Source of the DNA: Aquimarina sp. BL5
GTDB taxonomy: Bacteria; Bacteroidota; Bacteroidia; Flavobacteriales; Flavobacteriaceae
Reading direction: 5' to 3'
Length of the DNA: 64,000 bases
Assembly (NCBI RefSeq): GCF_003443675.1
Contig: NZ_CP031963.1
Location: forward strand, 1,139,501 to 1,203,500
The notes beneath the pieces were generated by a model that did not search any database, was not told the DNA's origin, and saw only the letters and a program-made list of their open reading frames with translations. This document shows, piece after piece, positions 9,190 through 18,569 of the stretch (positions are counted from its first letter, which is position 1; the number at the start of each line of letters is the position of its first letter). A program made the position numbers and the translations under genes.

Positions 9190-11736
9190 TTATTTATAAG
9201 ATTCAATTTTTAAAGTTTCAGATTTTATACCATTCGTTGTTGCTGATACTTCAATTTGACCAATTTCATTGGTTGCTTGAAGAATTAAAATTGCTTTTCC
9301 TTCATGCGTGATAATTTTATTGGTTTTATGATTTTGAACATTCATTTCCCAACCGTTATCAACCCCAATGTTTTTTGCTGGTCCAGAAAGGTTAAATGTC
9401 ACTTCTTTATCTGCATCTATTAGTAAATTTCCGTTATCATCTAATAAGTTAATGGTTACGATAATCACCGATTTCCCATCAGCAGTTAAACTTGTTTTTG
9501 TAGATAAAATATCTATTTTGGAAACTTCGTCTTTGTGAGTGTTCAAAATGTATTGATCTACCTTTTTACCGTTATTATAGCCTATAATTTTTAATTCTCC
9601 TTCCTTATATGGCACTAACCATTTTAGAATATGGTCAGTTTCTATAACATCTATTAATTTTTGTTTTCCTAAAGATGTTCCGTTTAAAAATAATTCTGCT
9701 TCTTCGCAATTGGTGTAGGTTTGAACTATTACTTGCTCATTATTTTTATATTTCCATTTAGGATTTACTTTATACCATTCCCATTTACGTAACATATTCC
9801 AAACTGGCGGTGGACTTAATTGCATTTCGAATTTCCAACCGTCCTTTTCTGAATATGAAAATTCAGATTCGTCTGCTGGTGTAGTTACCATATAGATTTT
9901 GGGTTTTTCTGTCCAAAGTGTTTCGTAGAAGTGTCCTCTTGGTGTTTTAAAACCTGCAAAATCAAAAAATGAAATATTTAAACCTTTTCGTGGCCAGGGA
10001 CCGGCTTCTCCTAAATAAGCAAAACCTGTCCAAACAAAAATTCCTGATACAAAATCGCGTTCATTAATGCTTTTCCATTCTTTATAATCTCCCCAATTCT
10101 CTGAACCTAAAATCTTTAAATCTGGATAAGTTTGGTGTGCTAAATCGTAATCTGAAGCTCTGTAATTATACCCAAAAACATCTAAGGCTGTTCCGTAACC
10201 ACTAACCATGCCTATTGATGGCAGTACACTACCTGCGGTAACAGGTCGTGAGGTATCTACTTCTTTTACCCAACCAACCAATTGTTTTGCTATTTTGGCT
10301 AATGGATCTTCACCTTCTATATTTTGATCTAACGCTTCTTTTATCATTTTAAAATCATAGTTTGGTGTCACATCGTAACCTTGCGCACCCGGCTCACTAT
10401 TAACATCACTAAACGTTTTAGAATAATGCGGAAACGTCCATTCAATCTCATTTCCAATACTCCACATAATTACAGATGGATGGTTAAAATCTCTATGTAT
10501 TAAACCTTTTAAATCACGTTCTCCCCATTTATCAAAATGTTCTGGATACCCTTTTGAAGCTTCTTCGGATGCTTTGTTATCACCGATGTACTTTTTGCTT
10601 TTTAGTTTCGGCACATTCCATTCGTCAAATGCTTCATTCATTACCAAAACACCTTGTTCATCGCATACTTCTAATAATTCTTTTGAATGTGGATTATGTG
10701 CAAAGCGAATCGCATTAACACCAATAGATTTTAGTTTATTTACACGATATTCCCAAATTCCTTTTGGTACTGCAGCACCAACTGCACCTGCATCATGGTG
10801 CAAATTAACGCCTTTTATCTTTAGACTTTTTCCGTTTAATGTAAATCCTTTTTTAGCATCAAAATTAAATGTTCTAATTCCAAAAGTTTCAGTAGTATTA
10901 TCTACCAAGGCATTATTTTGATATAATGCCACTTTTAAGCTGTACAAATTAGATTTTTCTGTAGACCATAATTTTGGGGTTACTATCTCTATTTCCGTTT
11001 TAGGAACCACCAATATTTTCTTTAAGTCTATTTTTTTTGATATTATTTCAACATTATTATGTAAAACCGTATAAATTAAAGACAAATTTTTATTTGATTC
11101 TCCATTGTTTTTCAGGCTCGTATTTATACTAATTGTTGCAGAATTCTCGGTAACTTTTGGTGTTGTAATTTGAACACCCCATTGTGCAATGTTTATTGGC
11201 GATTTTTTAATCAATCGTACTTTTCTATAAATTCCAGAACCTGTATACCATCGAGAATCGACATAAGCAGTTCTGTCAACTTTTACCGCGATTGTATTTT
11301 TTGTACCATGATAGTTTAGATGCTCTGATAAATCATAAGAAAAAGAACTATAACCATTTGGCCTTTTTCCTAAAAACTGTCCATTTATCCAAACGCTAGA
11401 ATTATTGTAAACACCATCAAATAAAACTGAAATTTCTTTACCCCTATCTTCTTCAGTTACTATAAAATCTTTTCTGTACCAACCTATTCCACCTTGTACA
11501 AAACCTGTACTTGATGCTGTTTCTCCTTCTTTTTTATAGCCTTTTTCAATACTCCAATCATGTGGAATATTTAAAGTTCTCCAACTAGTATCATCAAAAC
11601 TAGATTTATAGGCATTAGGTTGATTTCCGAGATTAAACTTCCAGTTGTCATTAAAGTTTTCTATTACTCTTTCTGTATTTGTCTCTGAACAAGAGATTAA
11701 AAGGAATAATACTGCTATATAACTTAACTTTTTCAT
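9190..11736 (-). CDS. GH2 beta-galactosidase-like lipoprotein (paralogue 2)
   Basis: An 848-residue GH2 glycosidase with a lipoprotein signal (FLLISC). The domain order matches the GH2 at 4483-7008: jelly-roll (GGIGWYRKDF, GQFLGKRPNGY), Ig-like domain, TIM barrel, DUF4982 and a terminal bacterial Ig-like domain. The acid/base is E430 (SIGNEIEW) and the nucleophile E546 (LGSENW). Start 11736 gives a canonical signal and lies one base from the upstream esterase stop. The longer frame from 11817 runs into the esterase gene with no signal. The two paralogues have diverged in loops around the active site, so they may split substrates such as differently sulfated or linked galactosides. Confidence 0.93.
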   Translation of the reverse strand: MKKLSYIAVLFLLISCSETNTERVIENFNDNWKFNLGNQPNAYKSSFDDTSWRTLNIPHDWSIEKGYKKEGETASSTGFVQGGIGWYRKDFIVTEEDRGKEISVLFDGVYNNSSVWINGQFLGKRPNGYSSFSYDLSEHLNYHGTKNTIAVKVDRTAYVDSRWYTGSGIYRKVRLIKKSPINIAQWGVQITTPKVTENSATISINTSLKNNGESNKNLSLIYTVLHNNVEIISKKIDLKKILVVPKTEIEIVTPKLWSTEKSNLYSLKVALYQNNALVDNTTETFGIRTFNFDAKKGFTLNGKSLKIKGVNLHHDAGAVGAAVPKGIWEYRVNKLKSIGVNAIRFAHNPHSKELLEVCDEQGVLVMNEAFDEWNVPKLKSKKYIGDNKASEEASKGYPEHFDKWGERDLKGLIHRDFNHPSVIMWSIGNEIEWTFPHYSKTFSDVNSEPGAQGYDVTPNYDFKMIKEALDQNIEGEDPLAKIAKQLVGWVKEVDTSRPVTAGSVLPSIGMVSGYGTALDVFGYNYRASDYDLAHQTYPDLKILGSENWGDYKEWKSINERDFVSGIFVWTGFAYLGEAGPWPRKGLNISFFDFAGFKTPRGHFYETLWTEKPKIYMVTTPADESEFSYSEKDGWKFEMQLSPPPVWNMLRKWEWYKVNPKWKYKNNEQVIVQTYTNCEEAELFLNGTSLGKQKLIDVIETDHILKWLVPYKEGELKIIGYNNGKKVDQYILNTHKDEVSKIDILSTKTSLTADGKSVIIVTINLLDDNGNLLIDADKEVTFNLSGPAKNIGVDNGWEMNVQNHKTNKIITHEGKAILILQATNEIGQIEVSATTNGIKSETLKIESYK

Positions 11737-11737
11737 A

Positions 11738-13744
11738 TTATCTTTCAATTTTAAACGAACTCGCTGGCAAACCTGCTTTGTTATATAAGGTTGGCTCGAC
11801 CCAATTTGTAAATGCATATTTAACTTGTGTAGGATTATTTACCTCTTCTGACCAAACGATCAATTCATCCCCTGAAATTGCAACCTTAGCAGGATAAAAC
11901 ACCCCGTCTTCCCCAGCAATCTCAAAGTTATTTTCTTCGCTATTTTTCAACACTAAACCATCAGCAATATGTTTAAAAGACAAAAATGCTTTTCCATTTT
12001 TATAAATTGCAGAAGAGATTTCGGGTCCAGAAAAAACTACTTCTTTTTTATAGTCTTTATTCAAGGCCCAATATGCTAATCGTTTCCCTACATCTTGTTT
12101 TTTGTGCGGATGAATATTATACTTATCACCCAAATCTAATAAAACCGCCATACCCGTTTTTGGTAACTTTTGTGTTTTAAACTGGGCTTCTCTTAATTCT
12201 GCTGTGTTTTTCCCTTTATCATTATCATAATTCTTTAAAGGTGCGATTTGAGCAAAGTAAAATGGTATTTCAGCATTCCAATCGCTTCTCCATCTTTTAA
12301 TTAATTTTGAAAACAGCTTTTCGTATTCTTCGGATGGATTATTCGTGTTCGATTCACCTTGATACCAAATAAACCCTTTGATTTTATAAGGTATAATTGG
12401 TTTGATCATAGTATTATATAAAGCAGTCGGAGCTTTTTGCTCTACTATAAAAGGTAAATATGGCTTTTTAGTATAAGCATAGTTTTCATCATCAAAACAT
12501 TGTAATCGCCGATTGATATACTCTGCTGATGGTAAGTATTTCCAGTCTTTGTATAATTGTAAAATGGGTTTTTCATTTTGAATTATTTTGGGTTTTTCTT
12601 CTGAAACAAAACCAGCTTCTCCCCAAACATCAATAATTCTTATTGCTAACGTATTTTTTCCTGTTCTTAATAGTTTTTTAGGGATTTCATAACGACGTGC
12701 TTTACGACGATCAGATTCTTGATATGACTTTCCGATTAATTGTCCATTTAGGTAGCACTCATCAACATCTAGTAATTTACCTAAATACACGTGCAAGGGT
12801 TGATTAGTATCATATTTTGCTAATTCAAAATCTTTCCTGTACCAAACGACACCGTCATAATTTTTAATATCTAGATCTTCCCAATTAGAAGGTAAATCTG
12901 TAGTTAACCAGTTGATATCATTATAATCTAAATCTCTGTATTGTTGATCACACAACATAGTCTCTTCAAATTTCAAAAGATTCCGCCCGTGGTTAAATTT
13001 TGCATCTTCTAACCCTTTTATCCACGCATCATAAACTCCTACATTAGCTTTAACCTCTACTAATTCCTTTTCCAAATTATGAAATCGGGATAAGTCAGTC
13101 AACTCCTCTTCAGGAAGCCAAGCCTCGATAGGAGAACCTCCAAAACTAGAATTTAGCAAACCGATAGGTACATCTAAATTTGTGTGTAATTCTCTTCCAA
13201 AGAAATATGCAACAGCAGAAAACCGACCAGCATTTTCAGGATTACAAACTAACCATGAACCTCCAACATCTTTTTGAGGCAGAATATTATAACTTTTCTT
13301 TACATTAAACATTCTGATTTCAGGATAATTAGCATTTCTAATTTCTTCCTTGTAGTTATAAATCGAATCTTTTGGCATCCATCCTCGTAAAGGCATACCC
13401 ATATTAGATTGTCCAGAACAAATCCAAACTTCGCCAATTAATACGTCTTTAATCGATATTGTTGTTTCCTTAGATGTAATTTTAAGCTGAAAGGGACCGC
13501 CGAATTTTGGTGTTTGTAAACTTACTTTCCACCTTCCTGAAGCATCAACCTTTGCGATAGTAGTATTTCCCCAAGAACCGGTAACGGTAACTTTTTCACC
13601 TATGGCTCCCCAACCCCAGATTGGTACTTTACTTTTTTGTTGTAAGACTACACCGTCTGAAAACAATTTAGAAACAGACAATTCTTGAGCCCTACATACA
13701 GTAGAAATGAATACAAGTATCAGCCAAAAAAAGTATTTTTTCAT
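11738..13744 (-). CDS. Sialate-O-acetylesterase-like SGNH enzyme with inserted jelly-roll domain
   Basis: A 668-residue secreted esterase (signal to ~residue 20, CRAQ). An N-terminal Ig-like domain precedes the SASA-type SGNH domain: GQSNM with nucleophile S113, GFIWYQGESN, and DLGDKYNIHPHKK carrying the catalytic Asp/His. Between the halves of the hydrolase, about residues 275-375, sits a GH2-type galactose-binding jelly-roll (VVWYRKDFEL, LDVDECYLNGQLIGKSY). This arrangement is found in the family and probably positions a polysaccharide. Sialic acid is unlikely in algal glycans, so the real job is probably removal of O-acetyl groups from sulfated or pectin-like chains. It is packed between GH28 and GH2 with 1-base gaps. 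Confidence 0.9.
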   Translation of the reverse strand: MKKYFFWLILVFISTVCRAQELSVSKLFSDGVVLQQKSKVPIWGWGAIGEKVTVTGSWGNTTIAKVDASGRWKVSLQTPKFGGPFQLKITSKETTISIKDVLIGEVWICSGQSNMGMPLRGWMPKDSIYNYKEEIRNANYPEIRMFNVKKSYNILPQKDVGGSWLVCNPENAGRFSAVAYFFGRELHTNLDVPIGLLNSSFGGSPIEAWLPEEELTDLSRFHNLEKELVEVKANVGVYDAWIKGLEDAKFNHGRNLLKFEETMLCDQQYRDLDYNDINWLTTDLPSNWEDLDIKNYDGVVWYRKDFELAKYDTNQPLHVYLGKLLDVDECYLNGQLIGKSYQESDRRKARRYEIPKKLLRTGKNTLAIRIIDVWGEAGFVSEEKPKIIQNEKPILQLYKDWKYLPSAEYINRRLQCFDDENYAYTKKPYLPFIVEQKAPTALYNTMIKPIIPYKIKGFIWYQGESNTNNPSEEYEKLFSKLIKRWRSDWNAEIPFYFAQIAPLKNYDNDKGKNTAELREAQFKTQKLPKTGMAVLLDLGDKYNIHPHKKQDVGKRLAYWALNKDYKKEVVFSGPEISSAIYKNGKAFLSFKHIADGLVLKNSEENNFEIAGEDGVFYPAKVAISGDELIVWSEEVNNPTQVKYAFTNWVEPTLYNKAGLPASSFKIER

Positions 13745-13745
13745 G

Positions 13746-15128
13746 TTAATGCGTTGTTTTTTTAGTCACATCTTCTAAAATTATTTCTTCTCTTATATCC
13801 GATGCGGTTATATTAAATTTTACATTTTTTAATTTTAAATTTTCGATATGCCTACCGTACAAACCATAAGCAGGTAATACTTTAAAAAAGCTAAATTCCG
13901 GATATTCTTTTTCATTTTCTTCTACTGGTTTTAATACTAGATTTTTTTCACTTCCTGGTAAAGTAATTTCAATATTTTCGAGTAAAACACTTTCAATTTT
14001 GTGATTTTCAGTTCCTGTAATAAATATACCTGAAGGTGAAGAAACCCTTGAAGAGTCTAGACTTCTAGTTGTAGCTCTAATATTTTTGATATTAATGTTA
14101 TTTATACTCCCTACGCTTTGTTTTTCAGCATTTCTATAGGTTCTTAAACGTTCTCCAAGTCTAATAAAAATGGGCATATCTACATTTTCCATTTCAATAT
14201 TATCAATAGTTATGTCGTTAATATTTGCACCATCAACAGATAATAATTTTATTCCACCTCCTTTGGTATCGTAAATTTTACAGTCCTTTATGTTTATGTT
14301 ATAAAAATCTCCCATGGACTCTGTACCAAATTTTATAGCTCCCCAATCGCTTTTTAGTTCGCAATTTTTCACAAAAACATTGTACGTTGGTTTTGGGCTT
14401 GTAGTTTTTATACAAATAGAATCATCGCCAGTATCTATTTTAGAATTGGTTATTTTTATATCAAAACTTGAATCTAGATCGACACCATCATTATTGTGGT
14501 TTGCATGACTGTAAATTGAAATGTCATCAACTTTTATAGTATTTGATTGATAAAAATGACATGTCCATGCAGCTGGTTGTCGTAGATTAATATTTGTGAG
14601 ATTAATATTATTTGAGCGAACAAAACGAATTAAAAATGGGCGATTTCTTCCAAATTTTTTCTCTTCGTTTTTATCAATGTTTAATTCTTTTATTTTTTGT
14701 TGGATGTTTTTATATAGGAAAGCCTTACCATTACCATCAATAATTCCTTTTCCAGAAATACCTATGTTAGCTGCATCAGTAGCACCAATTAAGCAATTTC
14801 CTCGTTCTTGACCTGTAGCGTCAGTAAATGCATCAGTACTTTTATAATCTTGTGGATTTGAACTGCCTACTAGTTTTGTGTCTTGAGAAACATGTAGTGT
14901 GACATTATTTTTCAAGAGAATTGTACCACTTATATAAATGCCCTTATTGACAATAACTTTACCGCCGCCATTTTGAGAACATTTATCTATTGCTTTTTGA
15001 ATGAATTTTGTATTGAGTGTTAAACTATCACCTTTGGCACCAAAATCAGTAACATTATAAACTTTGTTACTTGATGACTTACAAGAAATTAAAAGTATGA
15101 TTAGTATAAGTAGTGCTATTTTTTTCAT
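13746..15128 (-). CDS. GH28 polygalacturonase-family lipoprotein
   Basis: A 460-residue right-handed beta-helix enzyme of family GH28. The lipoprotein signal ends at LLISC. The pectate-lyase-3-like N-terminus reads VTDFGAKGD...QKAID. The catalytic triad of Asp residues is present: D214 in NNDGVDLD and D235-D236 in DTGDDSI. The GHG motif of classical endopolygalacturonases is replaced by AIKFGTES, as in many Bacteroidota GH28 exo-enzymes. These cut galacturonic acid or galactose-type linkages in pectins and similar chains. It lies between a sulfatase (0-base gap) and the esterase (1-base gap). The exact glycosidic bond is unknown. Confidence 0.9.
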   Translation of the reverse strand: MKKIALLILIILLISCKSSSNKVYNVTDFGAKGDSLTLNTKFIQKAIDKCSQNGGGKVIVNKGIYISGTILLKNNVTLHVSQDTKLVGSSNPQDYKSTDAFTDATGQERGNCLIGATDAANIGISGKGIIDGNGKAFLYKNIQQKIKELNIDKNEEKKFGRNRPFLIRFVRSNNINLTNINLRQPAAWTCHFYQSNTIKVDDISIYSHANHNNDGVDLDSSFDIKITNSKIDTGDDSICIKTTSPKPTYNVFVKNCELKSDWGAIKFGTESMGDFYNINIKDCKIYDTKGGGIKLLSVDGANINDITIDNIEMENVDMPIFIRLGERLRTYRNAEKQSVGSINNINIKNIRATTRSLDSSRVSSPSGIFITGTENHKIESVLLENIEITLPGSEKNLVLKPVEENEKEYPEFSFFKVLPAYGLYGRHIENLKLKNVKFNITASDIREEIILEDVTKKTTH

Positions 15129-17006
15129 TTACAAAACGTTTAAATATTTAAGTCGTTCTTGAACCTGTTCATCTCTTTTTACTTTTGGGTTTATGTTCTC
15201 GAGTTCAATATTAAAAGTATATTGTTGATAATGATCTTGAAGTAATACAATAGAATTTAAAATTAATAAGGCTTCTAATTCATTCTCAGATTCATAAAGC
15301 GATTTTAGTATATCTTTAGAAGGCTCTTTTTTACCAATAATGGCTAAAAACTCTGCCGCTCTCACTCTGTTAATGAGTTCTTTGTCGTCCTCAATAATTT
15401 GTAAAACTTCATCAATGAAAGCATTTGCTTTTTTATTAAAACTACTGCAAACAACTAAAGCCCAATAGCGCTCCCAAGGGTCAACAGATTTTATACTTTT
15501 TTTAATTTTAGAGTCTGCTTTTTCAAAATCTAGTAAAGCCAAATTGGCAACATCAATATATTTTGAAATATTTTTTTTATGGTTTTGTCCAAACTTATAA
15601 GGGTTTTCAAAAGCATTTTGCACTAAAAAATGCTCTGGGAAGAATGACAAATCTGGCATGGTTTTCATCCACTTATTTAAACCTTGTCTCATTTCTTTGA
15701 CGGTTTTTTTATAAGCAGACTCCTTTGCTAAATTATTAGTCTCATATGGGTCTGCTTCTATATTGTAAAGCTCTTCAGGTGATTTTGGTTCAAAAAATTG
15801 TGATTGTATTGCATTGAGTTTCCCTTTTTGATGTAAATCTTCCCATTCTCTATATGCCAATTGTTTATATCTATAATTATTCATTAGGGCATCTACATTA
15901 AATGGCTGAAAATTTCTGATGTACTTATATTTTCCTTTTCGATAGCTACGAACCATATCGTATTTCTCATCAAATCTATCTGCATAACCAAAAGTTTTAT
16001 CTCTTTTTTCAACTGCTTTAGTTTTTACATTCTTACCAAGAAATGGTTTTCCATCTATTGATTTAGGGATTTCAACTCCAGCAACGTTTAAAATTGTTGC
16101 TCCAAAATCAACAAAACTCACAAATCCATTTGCGTTAGAACCTACTTTATAATCTGTGAAATCCTTGTACTTTTCAGGAACATAAATCACTAATGGAACA
16201 TGTAAACCTGTTTCTTTTAAATAGCCTTTACTTTCTGGTAAAACACCACCATGATCTCCAAAATAAAAGATGATAGTATTCTCTAGCAAACCATCTTTTA
16301 TAAGTTTAGAAAGCACTTCTCCTACTTCTTTATCCATTTGTGCAATCTTTTCCCTGTACATAGCATTTGTGTACTTTAAAAGTGCTGTTTGTGGATGATT
16401 TGGCTGTACAAAATTTTGATTTATTGTTTTATTTATAGTGACATTTTCTTTAGGAAAATGCACGCTACTTTCGTGTGTACTATGAATGTTATGAACATAA
16501 AAAAATGGCTGTCCTTCTTCTCTATTCTTCCAACTTGCTTTTCGAGAAGAATCATCCCAAACATTGTTAGATTTTATAAAGTTATAATCTTCTTTAGCAT
16601 TGTTTGCTGTATAATAACCTGCCTTTCTTAGGTATACTGGAAACATTTCTAAATTTTCTGGTAGTGTTACTTTTTCTTGAGTTCTATGATAATGTGATGC
16701 TAATCTAGGTCCATAGTTAGATGTAATTAAAGTAGATCTTGCTGCACTACAAACAGCTGCGTTTGAAAATGCATTATTAAAAGTAATTCCTTTTGCTGCT
16801 AACGATTCTATATGAGGAGTCGCTATTCCATTTTTATCAAATAATTTCATGTAATGCTTAGAATTATCTTCAGATGTTATCCAAACAATATTTGGTTTTT
16901 GGTTTTTGTTTTGAGCACAGGCAAATACCGAAAACAGTATTGTGAAAACGAGTATACTAGTAAGCTGTTTCGTAAAACGATATTTTTTTAGCATATAATT
17001 TTTCAT
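15129..17006 (-). CDS. Sulfatase with CSAAR active-site motif and helical C-terminal extension
   Basis: A 625-residue sulfatase with a hydrophobic leader and a likely lipidated or cleaved Cys 30 (SVFAC). The formylglycine site is C86 in CSAAR: Ala replaces the usual Pro, a variant known in some S1 subfamilies. The first metal site reads WITSEDN rather than DDQ. YFGDHGG follows. The last ~140 residues are helical and resemble HEAT-type repeats (WERYWALVVCSSF, INRVRAAEFLAIIG), an unusual addition that may bind substrate or partner. A 175-base gap separates it from the upstream GH28, the only large gap in this run, so it may have its own promoter. A second in-frame ATG is four codons downstream. 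Confidence 0.9.
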   Translation of the reverse strand: MKNYMLKKYRFTKQLTSILVFTILFSVFACAQNKNQKPNIVWITSEDNSKHYMKLFDKNGIATPHIESLAAKGITFNNAFSNAAVCSAARSTLITSNYGPRLASHYHRTQEKVTLPENLEMFPVYLRKAGYYTANNAKEDYNFIKSNNVWDDSSRKASWKNREEGQPFFYVHNIHSTHESSVHFPKENVTINKTINQNFVQPNHPQTALLKYTNAMYREKIAQMDKEVGEVLSKLIKDGLLENTIIFYFGDHGGVLPESKGYLKETGLHVPLVIYVPEKYKDFTDYKVGSNANGFVSFVDFGATILNVAGVEIPKSIDGKPFLGKNVKTKAVEKRDKTFGYADRFDEKYDMVRSYRKGKYKYIRNFQPFNVDALMNNYRYKQLAYREWEDLHQKGKLNAIQSQFFEPKSPEELYNIEADPYETNNLAKESAYKKTVKEMRQGLNKWMKTMPDLSFFPEHFLVQNAFENPYKFGQNHKKNISKYIDVANLALLDFEKADSKIKKSIKSVDPWERYWALVVCSSFNKKANAFIDEVLQIIEDDKELINRVRAAEFLAIIGKKEPSKDILKSLYESENELEALLILNSIVLLQDHYQQYTFNIELENINPKVKRDEQVQERLKYLNVL

Positions 17007-17181
17007 TCTAATTTCTTAGTCTCTTTTTTCACCAAACTTTCATTTTATTATATTCTACCTTAATATTAAAACACATACTATTAATATAAATTTATTAGCC
17101 ATAATAATTTTTAAAGTTTTTTATAATATCTAGAGTGTGCGCTGTTTTTTCTGCCATTCTAAAAAATCGATGAGTACTACT

Positions 17182-18567
17182 TTAATTAATGTATTTTGCT
17201 TTAGTTATTTTTTTATAATTTGAGGTTGCGCTTACAATAGTTCCATCTTTTACATCGTCAAAAACAATAGGATATCTGTGGTCTTTTCCAATTGTTTTAA
17301 TCTCAAAATTATCAACAGACAATCCTTGTACGTGTCTTGCAAAAATGCCATATGCTGGTAAAGTACCAACTAAATGAAACTCTGGCCACCAACCATCTAA
17401 TACCTCTAAGGTATATTCTTTAAAATTGGTCTTTTTAGCGTCGGCTATCGTGCCTCCTCCCGCAACAATCATTTGAATATTATTTAATTGAATATCGGTA
17501 ATATCATTATTAGGCATTCCTGTAATAAAAATGGCAGAATCTTTATTTAAAGCAGAATTATCTACTATAATTCCATCAAAAATAAAATGATGCATAGCTT
17601 TCATAGGATACATTTCCTTTGGCGCATCTACACAAGCTCTTTGTTGTGCAAAAGTCATGAATATTGGTCTTGGTACGCTTTTCATAATTAAATTAGAAAA
17701 GCTCATATTTTTCATTTCTCCTCCTTCATTTAATTGAATTTTCAATCCAGCATCTTCTATATCATGAAATGTACAATTAGTAACAGCAATCGATTCTATA
17801 TCCCCTCGAGATAATAATCCAATACGCATTCCTGCCCATTTACTAGTAAACGTACAGTTCGTTACTACTATATTTTTGCTTGGTTTTTCTTTAAGTGAAG
17901 CTTGAATACAAATAGAATCATCACTAGTATCAAATGAAGAATTTGAAACTCTAACATTAGTACAACCGTCAAAATCTAAACCATCTCCATTATTATTTAC
18001 ACGACTTATAATTTTAATACCATCAACTAGAATATCATTACAATAAAGCCACGCTGATGTCCAAGCAGCAGAATTTTTTAAAGTCACATCTTTTAGGTGA
18101 ATGTTATTACTATTCATAAAACGAATAAGCATTGGTCTACCTATTTTATTATTGAAATTTTTAAAATAACCATTGCCATCTATGGTCCCAAAACCTGTAA
18201 TACCAAATGATTTTGCGTTACGAGCAAAAATTAAACAACGGTCCATATGTTTCTCATTCTTATACATGTTTTTATGGGTATCTGTTGTATAATCTTCAAT
18301 ATTTGGACTACCTAAAAGAACAGCACCGTTTTGTATATGGAGTGTAACAAAATCTTTCATATAAATGGTACCAATAACAATAGTTTTACCAGAAGGAATT
18401 ACAACATTTCCACCACCATTTTTGGAACAGGTATCAATAGCCTTTTGTATGGCTTTTGTATCTTTTGTAATCCCGTCTGCTTTTGCACCAAAGTCTAAAA
18501 CGTTGTAATCTGTAGCGGACACAACAAATGATAAAAACAAAAAATATAAAAGCGTCATTTTTTTCAT
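17182..18567 (-). CDS. GH28 polygalacturonase-family enzyme, secreted
   Basis: A 461-residue GH28 beta-helix protein with a signal peptide (to VVSAT). The key Asp residues are kept: the Asp of NNGDGLDFD and D216-D217 in DTSDDSICIQ. The GHG position reads GMRIGLLSRGD. It is clearly different from the GH28 at 13746-15128, so two GH28 activities serve this locus, perhaps on different linkages or on sulfated versus desulfated chains. It is placed 2 bases after the upstream sulfatase stop. Galacturonan-type or rhamnogalacturonan-type substrate is inferred from family only. Confidence 0.9.
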   Translation of the reverse strand: MKKMTLLYFLFLSFVVSATDYNVLDFGAKADGITKDTKAIQKAIDTCSKNGGGNVVIPSGKTIVIGTIYMKDFVTLHIQNGAVLLGSPNIEDYTTDTHKNMYKNEKHMDRCLIFARNAKSFGITGFGTIDGNGYFKNFNNKIGRPMLIRFMNSNNIHLKDVTLKNSAAWTSAWLYCNDILVDGIKIISRVNNNGDGLDFDGCTNVRVSNSSFDTSDDSICIQASLKEKPSKNIVVTNCTFTSKWAGMRIGLLSRGDIESIAVTNCTFHDIEDAGLKIQLNEGGEMKNMSFSNLIMKSVPRPIFMTFAQQRACVDAPKEMYPMKAMHHFIFDGIIVDNSALNKDSAIFITGMPNNDITDIQLNNIQMIVAGGGTIADAKKTNFKEYTLEVLDGWWPEFHLVGTLPAYGIFARHVQGLSVDNFEIKTIGKDHRYPIVFDDVKDGTIVSATSNYKKITKAKYIN

Positions 18568-18569
18568 AC

